Positions 12,655-22,869 of a stretch of DNA of 64,000 nucleotides are shown piece after piece; within the stretch, counting starts at the first letter, position 1; each line of letters starts with the position of its first letter. The stretch is from the NCBI RefSeq assembly GCF_030445035.2, contig NC_080678.1:57923087-57987086 (forward strand), in the 5' to 3' direction. Below the pieces are notes generated by a model that saw only the letters and a list, made by a program, of their open reading frames with translations, was not told the origin of the DNA and did no database searches. Origin of the DNA: Dasypus novemcinctus (lineage: Eukaryota > Chordata > Mammalia > Cingulata > Dasypodidae). The position numbers and the translations under genes were made by a program.

Positions 12655-13180
12655 TGCATTTAGCTATTGCTCTATAACACACTACCTAAACATAGTGGCT
12701 TAAAACAACCACCATTTTATTATTGCTCATGGTTTTGAGGGTCAGGAATTTGGGCAGATCTTGAGTGTGCGATGCTTCTCTTCCATGTGGCACTGACAGG
12801 GTTTACTTAGTGATATTTAGCTGGTGTATGGACTGGTTTAGAAGATCTAAGACTGTTTCACTCATTATTTAGGGCTTTAGTGGTGATGGCTTGGAAGGAA
12901 AAGTTCAGCTGGGACTGGGGCCCAAACCACATACACATGTTTGGGCAGCTTTGGAATTTTCAGATTTCTTACATGGCAACTCAGGGCTCCAAGAGTGAAT
13001 GTTCCAGGAAACAAGTTGAAAGCTGCATGGCCAGCCTCAGAAGTCACATAATGCCACTTCCATCATTCCCTACTTTTAGTCACAAAAAGTAGCAGACTTG
13101 CCCAGATTCAAAGGTAGATGACATAGAGCTCCACCTCTTGAAGGATGTATTGTCAAATAATTTGCAGACACGTTTTCAAA
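12655..13180 (+). mobile_element. MLT1-like LTR, sense
   Basis: Phrases typical of MLT1 occur in order: 'agtggcttaaaacaaccacc', 'gtcaggaatttgggcag', 'cttccatgtggcactgac', 'ggctccaagagtgaatgttcc', 'cccagattcaaagg' and 'ctccacctcttgaagg'. It lacks internal sequence. Confidence 0.72.
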
Positions 13181-13248
13181 CTGTTTCAGCAAGTTAAAAT
13201 TTAGTTAAGAGGAGAGGAGCTGGAAAAGTGTTAAAAACTGAGGGAGAG

Positions 13249-14758
13249 AAACTCACGTTCCACTAGCCCAGGTGGCAGCTCTGAGGGAAGTGATGCAGAC
13301 CTTGGTGGGATGGGTGGTGCAATAGAAGGTAGCCTAATTGAAGAAAACCTATCAATGATTATACTTCCCTCAGGAAGTAGAGCCCGGGCACAAGATTTCT
13401 CCAACTTTGAGCAGTCTTGAGGGCAGAAAGAAGAAGGCCCTACAGTGTAGAGAAATCCATGGAAGAACTCACAGGACCTGATGGACAAAAATGGGCCTAT
13501 ATGGATTCAGAAGAATATAAATTAGTAGCTGCTACAGCTTTTACCAAATCTGTGCAGGGCAGGGTGAGGGAGATGTTAGGAGAAAAGCTCAGACTGTCCA
13601 ATATGATACTTAGAGTAAAGCCTCAGTTATCCCAGGGAAGTGACCTCCTCTTCCTGTACAACTGCACTACCCACATGTGGAAAGTAATTTCCCTTCAGAA
13701 ATAGGTTCAGAGGCCTCCTAAAGACTCTGAAAGCCAGTGATGAAGAGAAAGGTGCTGTGTAGGAAGCCAGGTGGGGAAGTATTAGTGACAGATGAATCAA
13801 TTATCAGTGAATCTGAATCTGGTACAGAAAGTGACATGGATCTCTGGGACTTGAGACAAAGGCTGATGAATCTACAATTGCAGGAAGACAGAGAATCCTC
13901 ACTTCATATTTCACAAAAATCTAATCTACTACATGAATACCAAGGACTTTTTCAAGAAGATCAGCTCATTTGCTACCTGCAAAGAGAAGGAATAGGCCCT
14001 CCAGCTTATGAACAAGATTGCTACCAGCCATCCCAAGTCCTTCATTCTCCCAAGGCTACACCAGTTAAACCAAAATTGAGGCAAAGTAGACCGGGTATCC
14101 TGTTATTTCGAGTAAAAACGAGACTGAGACTCAATGAGATTACCTGGTGAAATTCACAGGAAGGAATTATGCTGGGGTGTCCAAGAGCAGATGCTGTGTT
14201 GGGCAGAACCTCAGCCCAATCCTCAGTACTTATATGTTCCAAACACTTACCTAGTACCAACCAAGAAGAAAACATCTGCCCTTTGCTGGGGTATTCGATG
14301 TGACCTTGCAAATGGTGTCATGCCCACGAAGCTTCCCTTCCCTCTTTAAGTTTTTTTTTTCCTTTCTCCTTTCCCAGGATTGTTGAGGATAACATATTTC
14401 TTTATAGCTCTCTCTCTTTTAAATAGGAACAACTGACTTCAAAAACCCATGGAACATTATAAAGTAAGGACTTCACCCATTTATTGGCCTTTCCAAGTTA
14501 CACAAGTAGTATCAGATACCACTCACCTTATGAATTACCACTTTCAAATTAAGCAATTGAAATCATGCCAGAGAAAGAAAAAAAGTCCTGGTATTTTTAT
14601 TTTGTTAGATTAATAAGCACCATTTCTATTCTATAACAATTTTTCCTTTAGTCAGTTTGTGTTGTTGTGTTTTTATTAGCATGTATTTTAAAGTTACTGG
14701 GTGTTAAATTTATCTAATAAAGATAAATTTTTGGAAATCCAAAAAAAAAAAAAAAAAA
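13249..14758 (+). pseudogene. HYLS1: HYLS1 processed pseudogene
   Basis: This is a retrocopy of the mRNA for HYLS1, a centriole and ciliogenesis protein of about 300 residues. The start codon context gives MEELTGPDGQKWAYMDSEE from 13459. A second frame from 13740 carries [20 protein letters not shown] and a [19 protein letters not shown] stretch. A third ends with [11 protein letters not shown] and KLPFPL near 14345. Frameshifts between these pieces destroy the product. A 3'UTR runs to AATAAA at about 14717, followed by an A18 tail ending near 14758. A 16-bp duplication (aaaaactgaggg-gag, one base different) lies at 13233-13248 and just after the tail. Intronless structure, tail and duplication show L1-mediated retroposition. 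The identity is recalled from the human protein, not searched. Confidence 0.92.
14717..14722 (+). promoter_or_regulatory. Poly(A) signal of the HYLS1 retrocopy
   Basis: AATAAA lies about 20 bases before the genomic A tail, as expected for a reverse-transcribed mRNA 3' end. It is a relic, not a working terminator. Confidence 0.7.
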
Positions 14759-14779
14759 CAAAAAACTGAGGGGGAGTGG

Positions 14780-15745
14780 GAGTTGGGAAAAAGTCTGGTA
14801 CATTCTGGAACCATAAACAGACCCATGTGCCTGGAGTGGAAATTGACTGGAATAAATATTAGAGACAAAGACAAAGAAACAGGCTTAAGCTGGGATGAGT
14901 TTGAATACTTGGGTAAGGAGTTTAGTCTTTGTTCTGTAGACAAGTGATCTTCAAACTATTGTACTTACATGTTCCTAAAACAATTTTGAAAAACAATATT
15001 TTTCAAACATATTGAGTTGACCTCCAATTTTTTCCCCATAATTTGGAAGTCATTGAAAAAGTCAGTGGCTCTCCTCCATGTGATCATTTGGATGAGGAAG
15101 ACCTTTTAAAAAATACTTGGGAGCACAAATTAGAGTTTAATTCAACTGCAAGTATGGCAACATATGTACACAATTTTCCCCTCTTTCAAATTCTTGTACT
15201 GCCAAAATTATCCCTAGAGAGACTACAAACATTGTCAAATGTGATTGATTATTAATTTATTAAACTTAGCTGTCAATTGATACATGCTGGATGGAGCCTT
15301 AGAAATGATATTTTGAGAGTTTATTTACAATCATTGAAAGCAGACGGTTCTGTAAACTTACAAGTAATCGCAGTCTCCTTAAACTCCCAACATACATACA
15401 TTTCAAGATTAAATAGAAACCCATTTTCTTCAAAAGTAATTTTCTACTAGTTTCTCATAAAAATAAAAAAAGACAGCATTCACAATTTTCATAATATTGA
15501 ACTCAAACCAAGATTTTTCTACAAATGATAGTTTTCCAGAAAGTTTAAAGACATCACAGAATAATGTGATGTTAAACCAAATAGACTCATCACCACAGAA
15601 TATTTTACTTCTGAGAAATACTTTGCAGTATTTCCTTTTAACCTGACTTTTATGCTAAATTTCAATTGTGTATATGCTAAATAAACACACCAGATTCAAT
15701 CCAAGTCATTCATATTTATGCAGTAGACTGCCCTATGTGACCAGT
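14780..15745. other. Unassigned AT-rich DNA left of the provirus
   Basis: No gene or repeat was recognised. The 70-codon open frame at 15043-15255 has no features I recognise. The stretch probably continued directly into 20625 and beyond before the retrovirus inserted. Confidence 0.4.
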
Positions 15746-15827
15746 TGTTGCAGCAAAGCCAGGAGTTCTGGACAGAGAAACCCAAAGTGACACTTGGAGA
15801 TGCGGAGGAACAGATTTATTACACACA

Positions 15828-15862
15828 GGCTCAGAGGAGAGCCAATCTCCTAATTCTGAGCC
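15828..15862 (-). other. Stem-loop at the predicted start of R in the LTR
   Basis: GGCTCAG at 15828-15834 pairs with CTGAGCC at 15856-15862, and an inner AGGAGA pairs with TCTCCT. The TATA box places the RNA start at or within a few bases of the outer stem. The transcript would therefore begin with this hairpin, in the position of TAR in lentiviruses. The position is seen in the sequence; any role is inference. Confidence 0.6.
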
Positions 15863-15882
15863 CCCTTTTTCAGTTTTCATAG

Positions 15883-15891
15883 GTTTATATA
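15883..15891 (-). promoter_or_regulatory. TATA box of the LTR
   Basis: TATATAAAC on the - strand lies about 25-30 bases before the predicted R start. Confidence 0.6.
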
Positions 15892-16180
15892 GGAGTTTAT
15901 GTGGGATTAGCATGACTTTTCCTCATTGGCTAACATGTTGCTAGGCAAAATTTTGCAAGCGAGGTTACAGAAGAAGGTGCAAGGCCATGCTTTTGCAGGC
16001 TGATTTACAGAACCAGGGGGCAGGAGTGGTTTGTTAGATCACAGAAGAGGGGAGCAGGAGTTGTTCATTTTATAATTCTTTTGTGAAGGCCATGTTCTCA
16101 TAGGTTGATTTACAGAAGCGGAGGCTGGAGTGGCTCGTTAGCTATTTTTGCAAGGTTACGCCCTTTTGATTTCTCAACAA

Positions 16181-16191
16181 TTCCCCCCTCT
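16181..16191 (-). other. Polypurine tract
   Basis: AGAGGGGGGAA on the - strand lies directly before the U3 end of the 3' LTR, where retroviruses prime plus-strand DNA. Confidence 0.8.
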
Positions 16192-16199
16192 AATGTCCT

Positions 16200-18310
16200 T
16201 ATAATTTTTTAAATAGGGCGTTACTCGAGTTAAGTGGAAAAGCAACTTAAGGTAGTAAAGCATTTTACAAAACACAAGTATGTTACTATTTTTTTAAACT
16301 ACATTCCAGTCTTTGGGAACTGTAGTTGTTAGTTCAGTCCTAAACAATAATCTGAGCAGTTTGAAGAGAAGCAGAAATTACAGGGAACAGGAGTTTATCC
16401 AGTCAGGTGATGGTGATTCTCTGTGGCTCTGGGCAATTTGGATTTTCAAGGGACAGTCAGGTACAGGGTGAGTTGTTTAGTCGTCTTGTTTTTTGTTGGA
16501 CTGTGCCCCTTTAACTCTAGTATGATGAATCCAAGGGGCAATACCTGAAACTTTGAGAGCTGTGGGGGTTACAAGGATAATAGTATGTGAGCCTGCCCAG
16601 GTGGGCTGGAGGGTCTCTTTTTTTTTGGCCTTTTACCCAAACTAGGTTTCTGGGCAAGTGTAGGTATATTGGGTGGCCTAATGGGATGGGATCCTGAGAC
16701 AGGACAGTTTTGTGTATTTGGGCCAGGGTTTTTTTAACTGCTGGAGGGTAGAATCCTGACCAGTTTTTCCTAGGAGCCTGAGATTTCCCTTGAAGGTTTG
16801 AATAATTGGGGTGGTTGTTTAAACAGAATTTTAAAAGGTGAATAGCTGATGGTCCAGAGGTGCATCTGATTTAAGGAGGGCTAATAGGATCAGATTTATT
16901 TATGGGGGGCCATTTTTTTTATTTTTACAGAACTTGGCTACAGTGGTTTTGAGGGTTTGATTTATGTGTTATACTTTCCCTGAACTCTGGGGCTTTATAT
17001 GCTGTGCGGGGTTTTCACTTAATTCCTAACATTTTGCTAGCTCTTGGACAAGGGCTGTCACGAAAGCTGGGCCATTGTTGCTTCTTATGGGTAAAGGTAT
17101 CCTGTGCTGGGGAACTATTTCTCGGAGCAAAGCTATAGTTATTTCTCTTGCTTTTCAGTATGGGTGGGAAAGGCTTTGACTCAGCCTGAGAAGGCCTTGA
17201 CTTGATTTTATTTTTGTAAAGTCCATTGTTAAGCTTTTAAGAGGGGCAATTCCTGTGTGTTGGATGCCAGCCAGGGCCTGGGGGCCTTGGGAGGGGTTGT
17301 CTTCAGTGCAGGTTTGGCATCGGCTGTTAATGGTGGTGGTGCAGAGAGAGGCCATCTGGGCGATGTAGGAATATTTCCCAAGCAGGACTTTTAAAGCCCT
17401 CTTTTTCAGGTGGGTGAGCTGGTGGTATTGTTGAACAAGGGTGTAGGAAGCCCCTTTTGGGATGAAGACTCTGCTATCCGGGAGTAGCCAGTTTTCCTCT
17501 GGGGTTTGGTGCTTTTTTTCCCTTCTTTGCCCACTTCTGTTTCTCCTGGGTATAGTTTAGTTTTTTAATGTGTCCCTAAAAAGGACAAGTGAGACACCAG
17601 TAGTGGGGTTGCAGTTTGAGGGCCTTTTTGATTGCCTGTCAAGCTGCTTCATCAGCTAGCGTATTTTTTTAGGAACTGCATCCGTTCTCTTCTGATGTCC
17701 CCGACAGTGTATGACGGTGACCCTGCTTGGCTTCCAGACTGCCTCCAGTAGTTGAAGGATTTTTCTTATTTTTTATTTCTTTTCCCCCTGCAGTTAGGAG
17801 TCCTCTCTCCTTATACATTGTTCCATGGATATGTATAGCAGCAAGTGCATATTTTGAGTTAATGTAAATGTTTACTGTTTGCCCAGCGGCCAGTTGTAGG
17901 GCCAGTTGTAGCGAGTTCTGCTCACTGCGCAGACCATCCTTTAGATGGGGAGCTGCTTTTACTACTTGTTTAGCCATGGTGACTGAGTATTTAGCAAGCC
18001 TTTTTCCATTTTTGGTAAAACTGCTGCTGTTTGTGAATAAGGTTAGATCTGGGCGAGAAAGTGGCCTGTCCTGGAGGTTGGGGCAGCTGGTATAAACTTT
18101 TTTGTTATTTCTGTGCAGTTGTGTTCAGGAGTTCCAGTTTTGGTCAGCAAGAAAGTAGCAGGATTTAGGAAAAGAGGTGGGAGAGTTTTTGAAGCTCTGC
18201 GGGAGCTGAGTCCAAGTTAACGAGTCTTTTGTTGAGTCCTGGGGTTCTCTCATTTAAAAGCAAATAGAGACTGGCTCTGGAGAGCTACCAGCAGGCAGAA
18301 AAAAAAGCAT
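16200..18310 (-). pseudogene. pol: Retroviral pol remnant: short RT piece, RNase H, integrase
   Basis: Read leftward from 18310, a short RT piece carries an LDLKDAFF motif (about 18320-18290) and a few dozen decayed residues. Most of RT, including its active-site region, is deleted. RNase H follows at about 18100-17650 (frame 17977-17669 with LLTAGGKEIKNK). The residue where the family's first catalytic Asp is expected reads Asn. Integrase core pieces lie at 17355-17155 (MDFTKIKSSQG). A C-terminal SH3-like stretch at about 16630-16530 includes [20 protein letters not shown]. Several stops and shifts break the frame. Domain order and motifs fit gammaretroviral pol. Between integrase and the polypurine tract there is no env coding signal. 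Confidence 0.82.
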
Positions 18311-19900
18311 CCTTTAAATCCAGACCCATAAACCAGGCGGCCCCAGGTGGTTCTGGCAGCAGCAGGGGTTTCAGGGTGAAGTGTTCCCCTCTTTTTGGGG
18401 TGGCCTTTCTCGATTGTTTGGGTCTGGATTTTTTAAGACTGCTGCTAACAGGGAGACCTGCTGTTTCATTCACTTTTTTTTTTTGCTCCCACCTCAGCAG
18501 TTTTGTCCTGATTGATGAATACTTTGCGACTTTGAGGAGCTGGGAGATGTTTATCTCTGTGAACCCATTTAGCTTTTGAAGTTTTTGTTTGAAGTCCAGT
18601 GCCGCCTGGGCTACGAAAGCTGCATTGACCATTCTCTGGGTTTCTGGGGCTTCTTGGTTGAAGGGGGTGTAAATCTTGAAGGCTTTGTGGAGTCGCTCAT
18701 AAAAATTTCTGGGGGAGTTTTTTTGGGCTTTTGAGTGACAGAGGCTGTTTTGGACCTGTTCGTGGGCCGCCTCGCTCCTTCCCATACCCTACCGAGGAGG
18801 GCTTCTCCATACGGCTGAAGGGCAGCCGCCCCTGATCTGTGTTAAAGTTCCAGGCTGGCTGAACTTCTGGTACCACTTCTTGGGCCCATTCCTCTGGCTC
18901 CAAGACACCTGTGGGGGGCCTGTTCCCACAACCACTTTCTGGCTTCCGTGAGGATCCAGCATTTCTTTTCCATATTGAATAGGGTTAGGAGGAGTTGGCG
19001 GCAATTATTCCAAGTGGGGCGGTGGGTTGGGAAAATGGACTCCATGAGGTCGATAAGAGAGGCTTTTCTGGATATGAAGGGGTGTGTGTGTGGTGCTTTC
19101 AGCTTAAGAGATCTGCAGTTGTGAAAGGCTGATAAATCAGGATTGGCCTCCCGAGTTGGGCTGTTTTGCCTGCACTGATCTGAACTGGACTCTGTGTTTT
19201 GCAGAGGAGCATCTGAAGTTCAGGTTGTGCTGATCGGATTTTTTTTTTTTTTGCCAAAGGGGTTTCAGGATCCCCATGGGGGCGGGTGGGGGGGGGGGGG
19301 GCGGCGGGCACTGCTGATGGACCCAGGGAGACTGAAGGTGGAGGAGTTTCTGGGATATTTGCTTGTGGAGGCTCCAGGGCAGGGAGATGTCCTGGAATGA
19401 CTGAAACACACGGTGGGGATAGTTGGTTTTCTTCCAGAGATTTTTGTATTATGTTATGTTTTCGAGTCCAGCTGCTTGAGTTAATAGGACTCTATTCTGA
19501 CCCTTCCTCTCAACACAGAATCAAACCTAAGGGGGCAGGGTTTGGGCAATTTCTAACGAGGAATTGATGTAGGGAAACTGATCAGGGTGGCTGGGGTCCC
19601 AGTGACTGCCTGCCAAACTGCACGAACCTTGGCCACCTCTAGGGTTCCTTCTGAGGGTTAGTTAACACCAAACTTAGGCTACTCCAATTCACAGAGTCCA
19701 GAGAGTTTTGGGGGACATACGGACACTATAATCCCTGGAAAAGCCCTTCTTGAAGTTTTTTTTTCACTTACAATTTGAGACTGTGAGTTTGGACTGTGAT
19801 GATCCCATCCCTCAACTGGTGTTGCAGGACAAAGGAGGGGGCCCCTCACGAGGCCATTGAGATGCCCGCCTGTCCACATCTCTCGCGAGAACTTAGGGTC
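18311..19900 (-). pseudogene. gag: Retroviral gag remnant
   Basis: The clearest part is the capsid end at 18785-18440. It contains FYERLHKAFKIYTPFNQEAP and an NISQLLKVAKY stretch, recognisable as the gammaretroviral capsid C-terminal region. Upstream, 19410-19100 encodes a proline-rich spacer with a PPPPPPPP run; its C-rich codons form a G12 run on the + strand near 19289-19300. Matrix sequence is expected at 19900-19450 but is too decayed to place the start codon. Frames shift repeatedly (18697-18903, 18789-19004 and 18842-19045 each hold part). No zinc-knuckle nucleocapsid is visible between capsid and the RT piece, so the gag-pol junction lies in a deletion. Confidence 0.78.
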
Positions 19901-20195
19901 TTCTTAGCTAAGGCACCTGTGTAGAGTCTGGATTAGCCATTCTTCGTATGACGTAGCTGCGGAGTACAGGTTGGGGCCCACGCGGATTCCGTAGCGCAGG
20001 ACGTGGAGCCACAGATTGGATCAGCTGAGGCAAGGCTCTCAGTCCGCATTCATTCGCTCAATCATTCAGAGGTTACACAATCCCACCCAAGGGACTGCCC
20101 TATCCTGGAATCTTGAATCTCGAGATTTTGGGAGGTGATCAGTCTCCTCTTCCGTCTGGAGACCGGCCTGATTGGGACTCAGAACCCTGGGCCTT

Positions 20196-20197
20196 AC
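20196..20197 (-). promoter_or_regulatory. Putative major splice donor of the retroviral leader
   Basis: AAAAG|GTAAGG on the - strand lies about 200 bases after the primer site, the usual location of a retroviral leader donor. It matches the mammalian donor consensus closely. Use cannot be shown here. Confidence 0.45.
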
Positions 20198-20399
20198 CTT
20201 TTCAGCATCTTATGATGTTGCTCAATCCACCTCTCCACTGAGTCAGGCCAGGTTGGAGGACGCGGCCCACAGAGATCCCCTTCCTGAAGAAGGCCCTGTC
20301 AAGGGGACAGGTGGCGCTGCCTCCTTCGTGTGTGGAGATCTCCACTGGCCACGCCCAACAATCCCAAACCAAAGGCTCAAAGGGCCAGCTCGGTTGGGT

Positions 20400-20417
20400 T
20401 TCCCGGTCAAGGAACCA
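20400..20417 (-). other. Primer binding site, tRNA-Glu type
   Basis: TGGTTCCTTGACCGGGAA on the - strand starts two bases after the LTR end. It complements the 3' end of mammalian tRNA-Glu including CCA, with one mismatch (recalled tRNA sequence). This primer type defines ERV-E-like gammaretroviruses. Confidence 0.78.
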
Positions 20418-20419
20418 AA

Positions 20420-20624
20420 TGTTGCAGCAACGCCAGGAGTTCATAATGACAGAGAAACCCAGAACAACACTAGGAGAGGCAGAGGAACAGATTTATTATG
20501 TGCGGGCTCAGAATTTAGAGATTAACTCTCCTCTGAGCCCATGTGTAATAAATCTGTTCCTCCACATCTCCGAGTGTTATTTTGGGTTTCTCTGTTGTTC
20601 AGAACTCCTGGCTTTGCTGCAACA
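20420..20624. repeat. Inverted (head-to-head) R-U5 pair replacing the 5' LTR
   Basis: 20420-20511 is the expected U5-R part of the 5' LTR, starting TGTTGCAGC beside the primer site. At a shared GGCTCAG (20505-20511) it switches to an inverted copy that runs to 20624 and ends GCTGCAACA, a second U5 terminus. The inverted arm is 120 bases, equal to the distance from LTR end to predicted R start in the intact LTR (15746-15865). No U3 is present. The next four bases are CAGT, the same as those before the 3' LTR. Confidence 0.85.
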
Positions 20625-20628
20625 CAGT

Positions 20629-21465
20629 TACCATGTACACTGTCATACAGTAATTGCAGAAATGGCAAAAGGCAATCTTTATGAAAGCAAAAAAAAACAC
20701 TTTTTAATAAAAGGTTACCTACATTGCTGAATTTTCTGCAAAATTTACCTCTTCCTCTTCTTTTCTCTTTTTAAATTGTACCCTGTATAGCACATCATTA
20801 CACAAAGATATTCACATCACTTATACTTAAGATAGCCTTTTACATGGCTGTTTTCTTTTCTGATACACTGAATTTACCAAAAGTCATCAAGATTAGACTC
20901 CTATGTAGTTTCTGATTTATTGCCCTGTTTTAAAAAGATTTCTCTAGAATGATTTTCCTCAGACAAGGGTAGCATAAAGAACCACAAGAAAGTGAATGAT
21001 ACAACAACGTGAAACTTGTACCACTCAAAAGGTGTAAATGTATTAATAAGTTCCCTGAACTTTTCATTTAGGACAAGAAGTCAGAAAAACTTTCTGAATG
21101 TGAACATAAAAAAAGAGCACTATTATTAATAGTAGGAAGACTCATAACCTTACAGTAACAAAGTATTAAATCTTACAGAATAACACATAACTAAAAACAT
21201 TAGAAATTCATTGTCTGATATTCTGATGCCTTATTCTGAAAACATGTCTGATAGATACATACCATTAATATACAACAAAATATGGCATTTATTTCTCTGG
21301 GAAAGAAGATCCATTTCATCACAAAAAACAGATTTACTGGATTTCAGCTTTGGTTAAATTTAAAGATATATTTTAAAGATAAAAAAGCAAAATAAAATTC
21401 CCCTTAAAATAAGTCTTTATATATGTACTCCATTATTAATACTCTTTATACTCATAAAATGTAAT
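20629..21465. other. Unassigned AT-rich DNA right of the provirus
   Basis: No repeat was recognised. It could be 3'UTR of the neighbouring ZCCHC10 retrocopy, which reads leftward, but no antisense poly(A) tail was found to mark an end. This is a guess only. Confidence 0.35.
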
Positions 21466-21480
21466 CATTTAAGAACTTTT

Positions 21481-21893
21481 TTTTTAAAGATTTATTTATT
21501 TCTCTCCCCTTCCCCCTCTCCCACCCCGGTTGTCTGTTCTCTGTGTCTTTTTGCTGCGTATTTTTCTTTGTCCACTTCTGTTGTTGTCAGCAGCATGGGA
21601 ATCTGTGTTTCTTTTTCTTGCGTCATCTTGTTGTATCAGCTCTCCGTGTGGGCGGCGCCATTCTTAGGCAGGCTGCACTTTCTTTCCTGCTGGGCGGCTC
21701 TCCTTATGGGGCGCACTCCTTGTGCGTGGGGCTCCCCTATGCGGGGGACACCCCTGCATGGCAGGGCACTCCTTGCGTGCATCAGCACTGCGCATGGGCC
21801 AGCTCCACATGGGTCAAGGAGGCCCGGGGTTTGAACCGCGGACCTCCCATGTGGTAGGCAGATGCTCTAACCACTGGGCCAAGTTCACTGCCC
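21481..21893 (-). mobile_element. Long tRNA-derived SINE (DAS-III type)
   Basis: The antisense long form of about 413 bases has a tRNA-like head at the right ('ggtttgaaccgcggacctcc'), a GC-rich body and an A-rich tail ('aaataaataaatct' antisense) at the left. A 15-bp duplication, catttaagaactttt with one difference, flanks it at 21466-21480 and 21894-21908. The body gives several spurious open frames. Another long copy lies at 38686-39075. Confidence 0.9.
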
Positions 21894-22021
21894 CATTTAG
21901 GAACTTTTGACCTCTAGCAAGTGTGACCAGTTAATCTTTTCAACCTTAATATATTTCCAATTCCCTTTTGAAAATCACTTTAATGTTTTCAGTTCAGCAG
22001 TCCAATATGGATTGAACAATT

Positions 22022-22865
<844 letters not shown>

Positions 22866-22869
22866 CTGT

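Larger units (their letters stand above)
15746..16179 (-). repeat. 3' LTR of the gammaretrovirus
   Basis: This 434-bp LTR starts TGTTGAGAAATC (right end) and ends GCTGCAACA (left end) on the - strand. A TATA-like TATATAAA lies at about 15890-15883. The predicted RNA start near 15865-15860 is followed at once by a strong hairpin (GGCTCAG...CTGAGCC, 15828-15862) and an AATAAA at about 15816. The polypurine tract abuts its U3 end. Confidence 0.85.
15746..20624 (-). mobile_element. Endogenous gammaretrovirus, tRNA-Glu primer type, env-less, with fold-back 5' LTR
   Basis: This 4.88-kb provirus lies on the - strand. Reading leftward it shows the abnormal 5' LTR (20624-20420), primer site (20417-20400), leader with a splice-donor-like site (about 20197), gag remnant and pol remnant (RT fragment, RNase H, integrase). 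Only about 0.3 kb then precedes the polypurine tract (16191-16181) and an intact-looking 434-bp 3' LTR. There is no room for env and none is seen. The 4-bp duplication CAGT (15742-15745 and 20625-20628) matches gammaretroviral integration. Stops, frameshifts and a large RT deletion make it non-functional. The primer site suggests an ERV-E-like group, which is inference. Confidence 0.88.

Noticed and set aside
20172-20730. Open frames of 117 and 139 codons on the + strand
   Set aside because: They cross the retroviral leader and LTR palindrome on the antisense strand.
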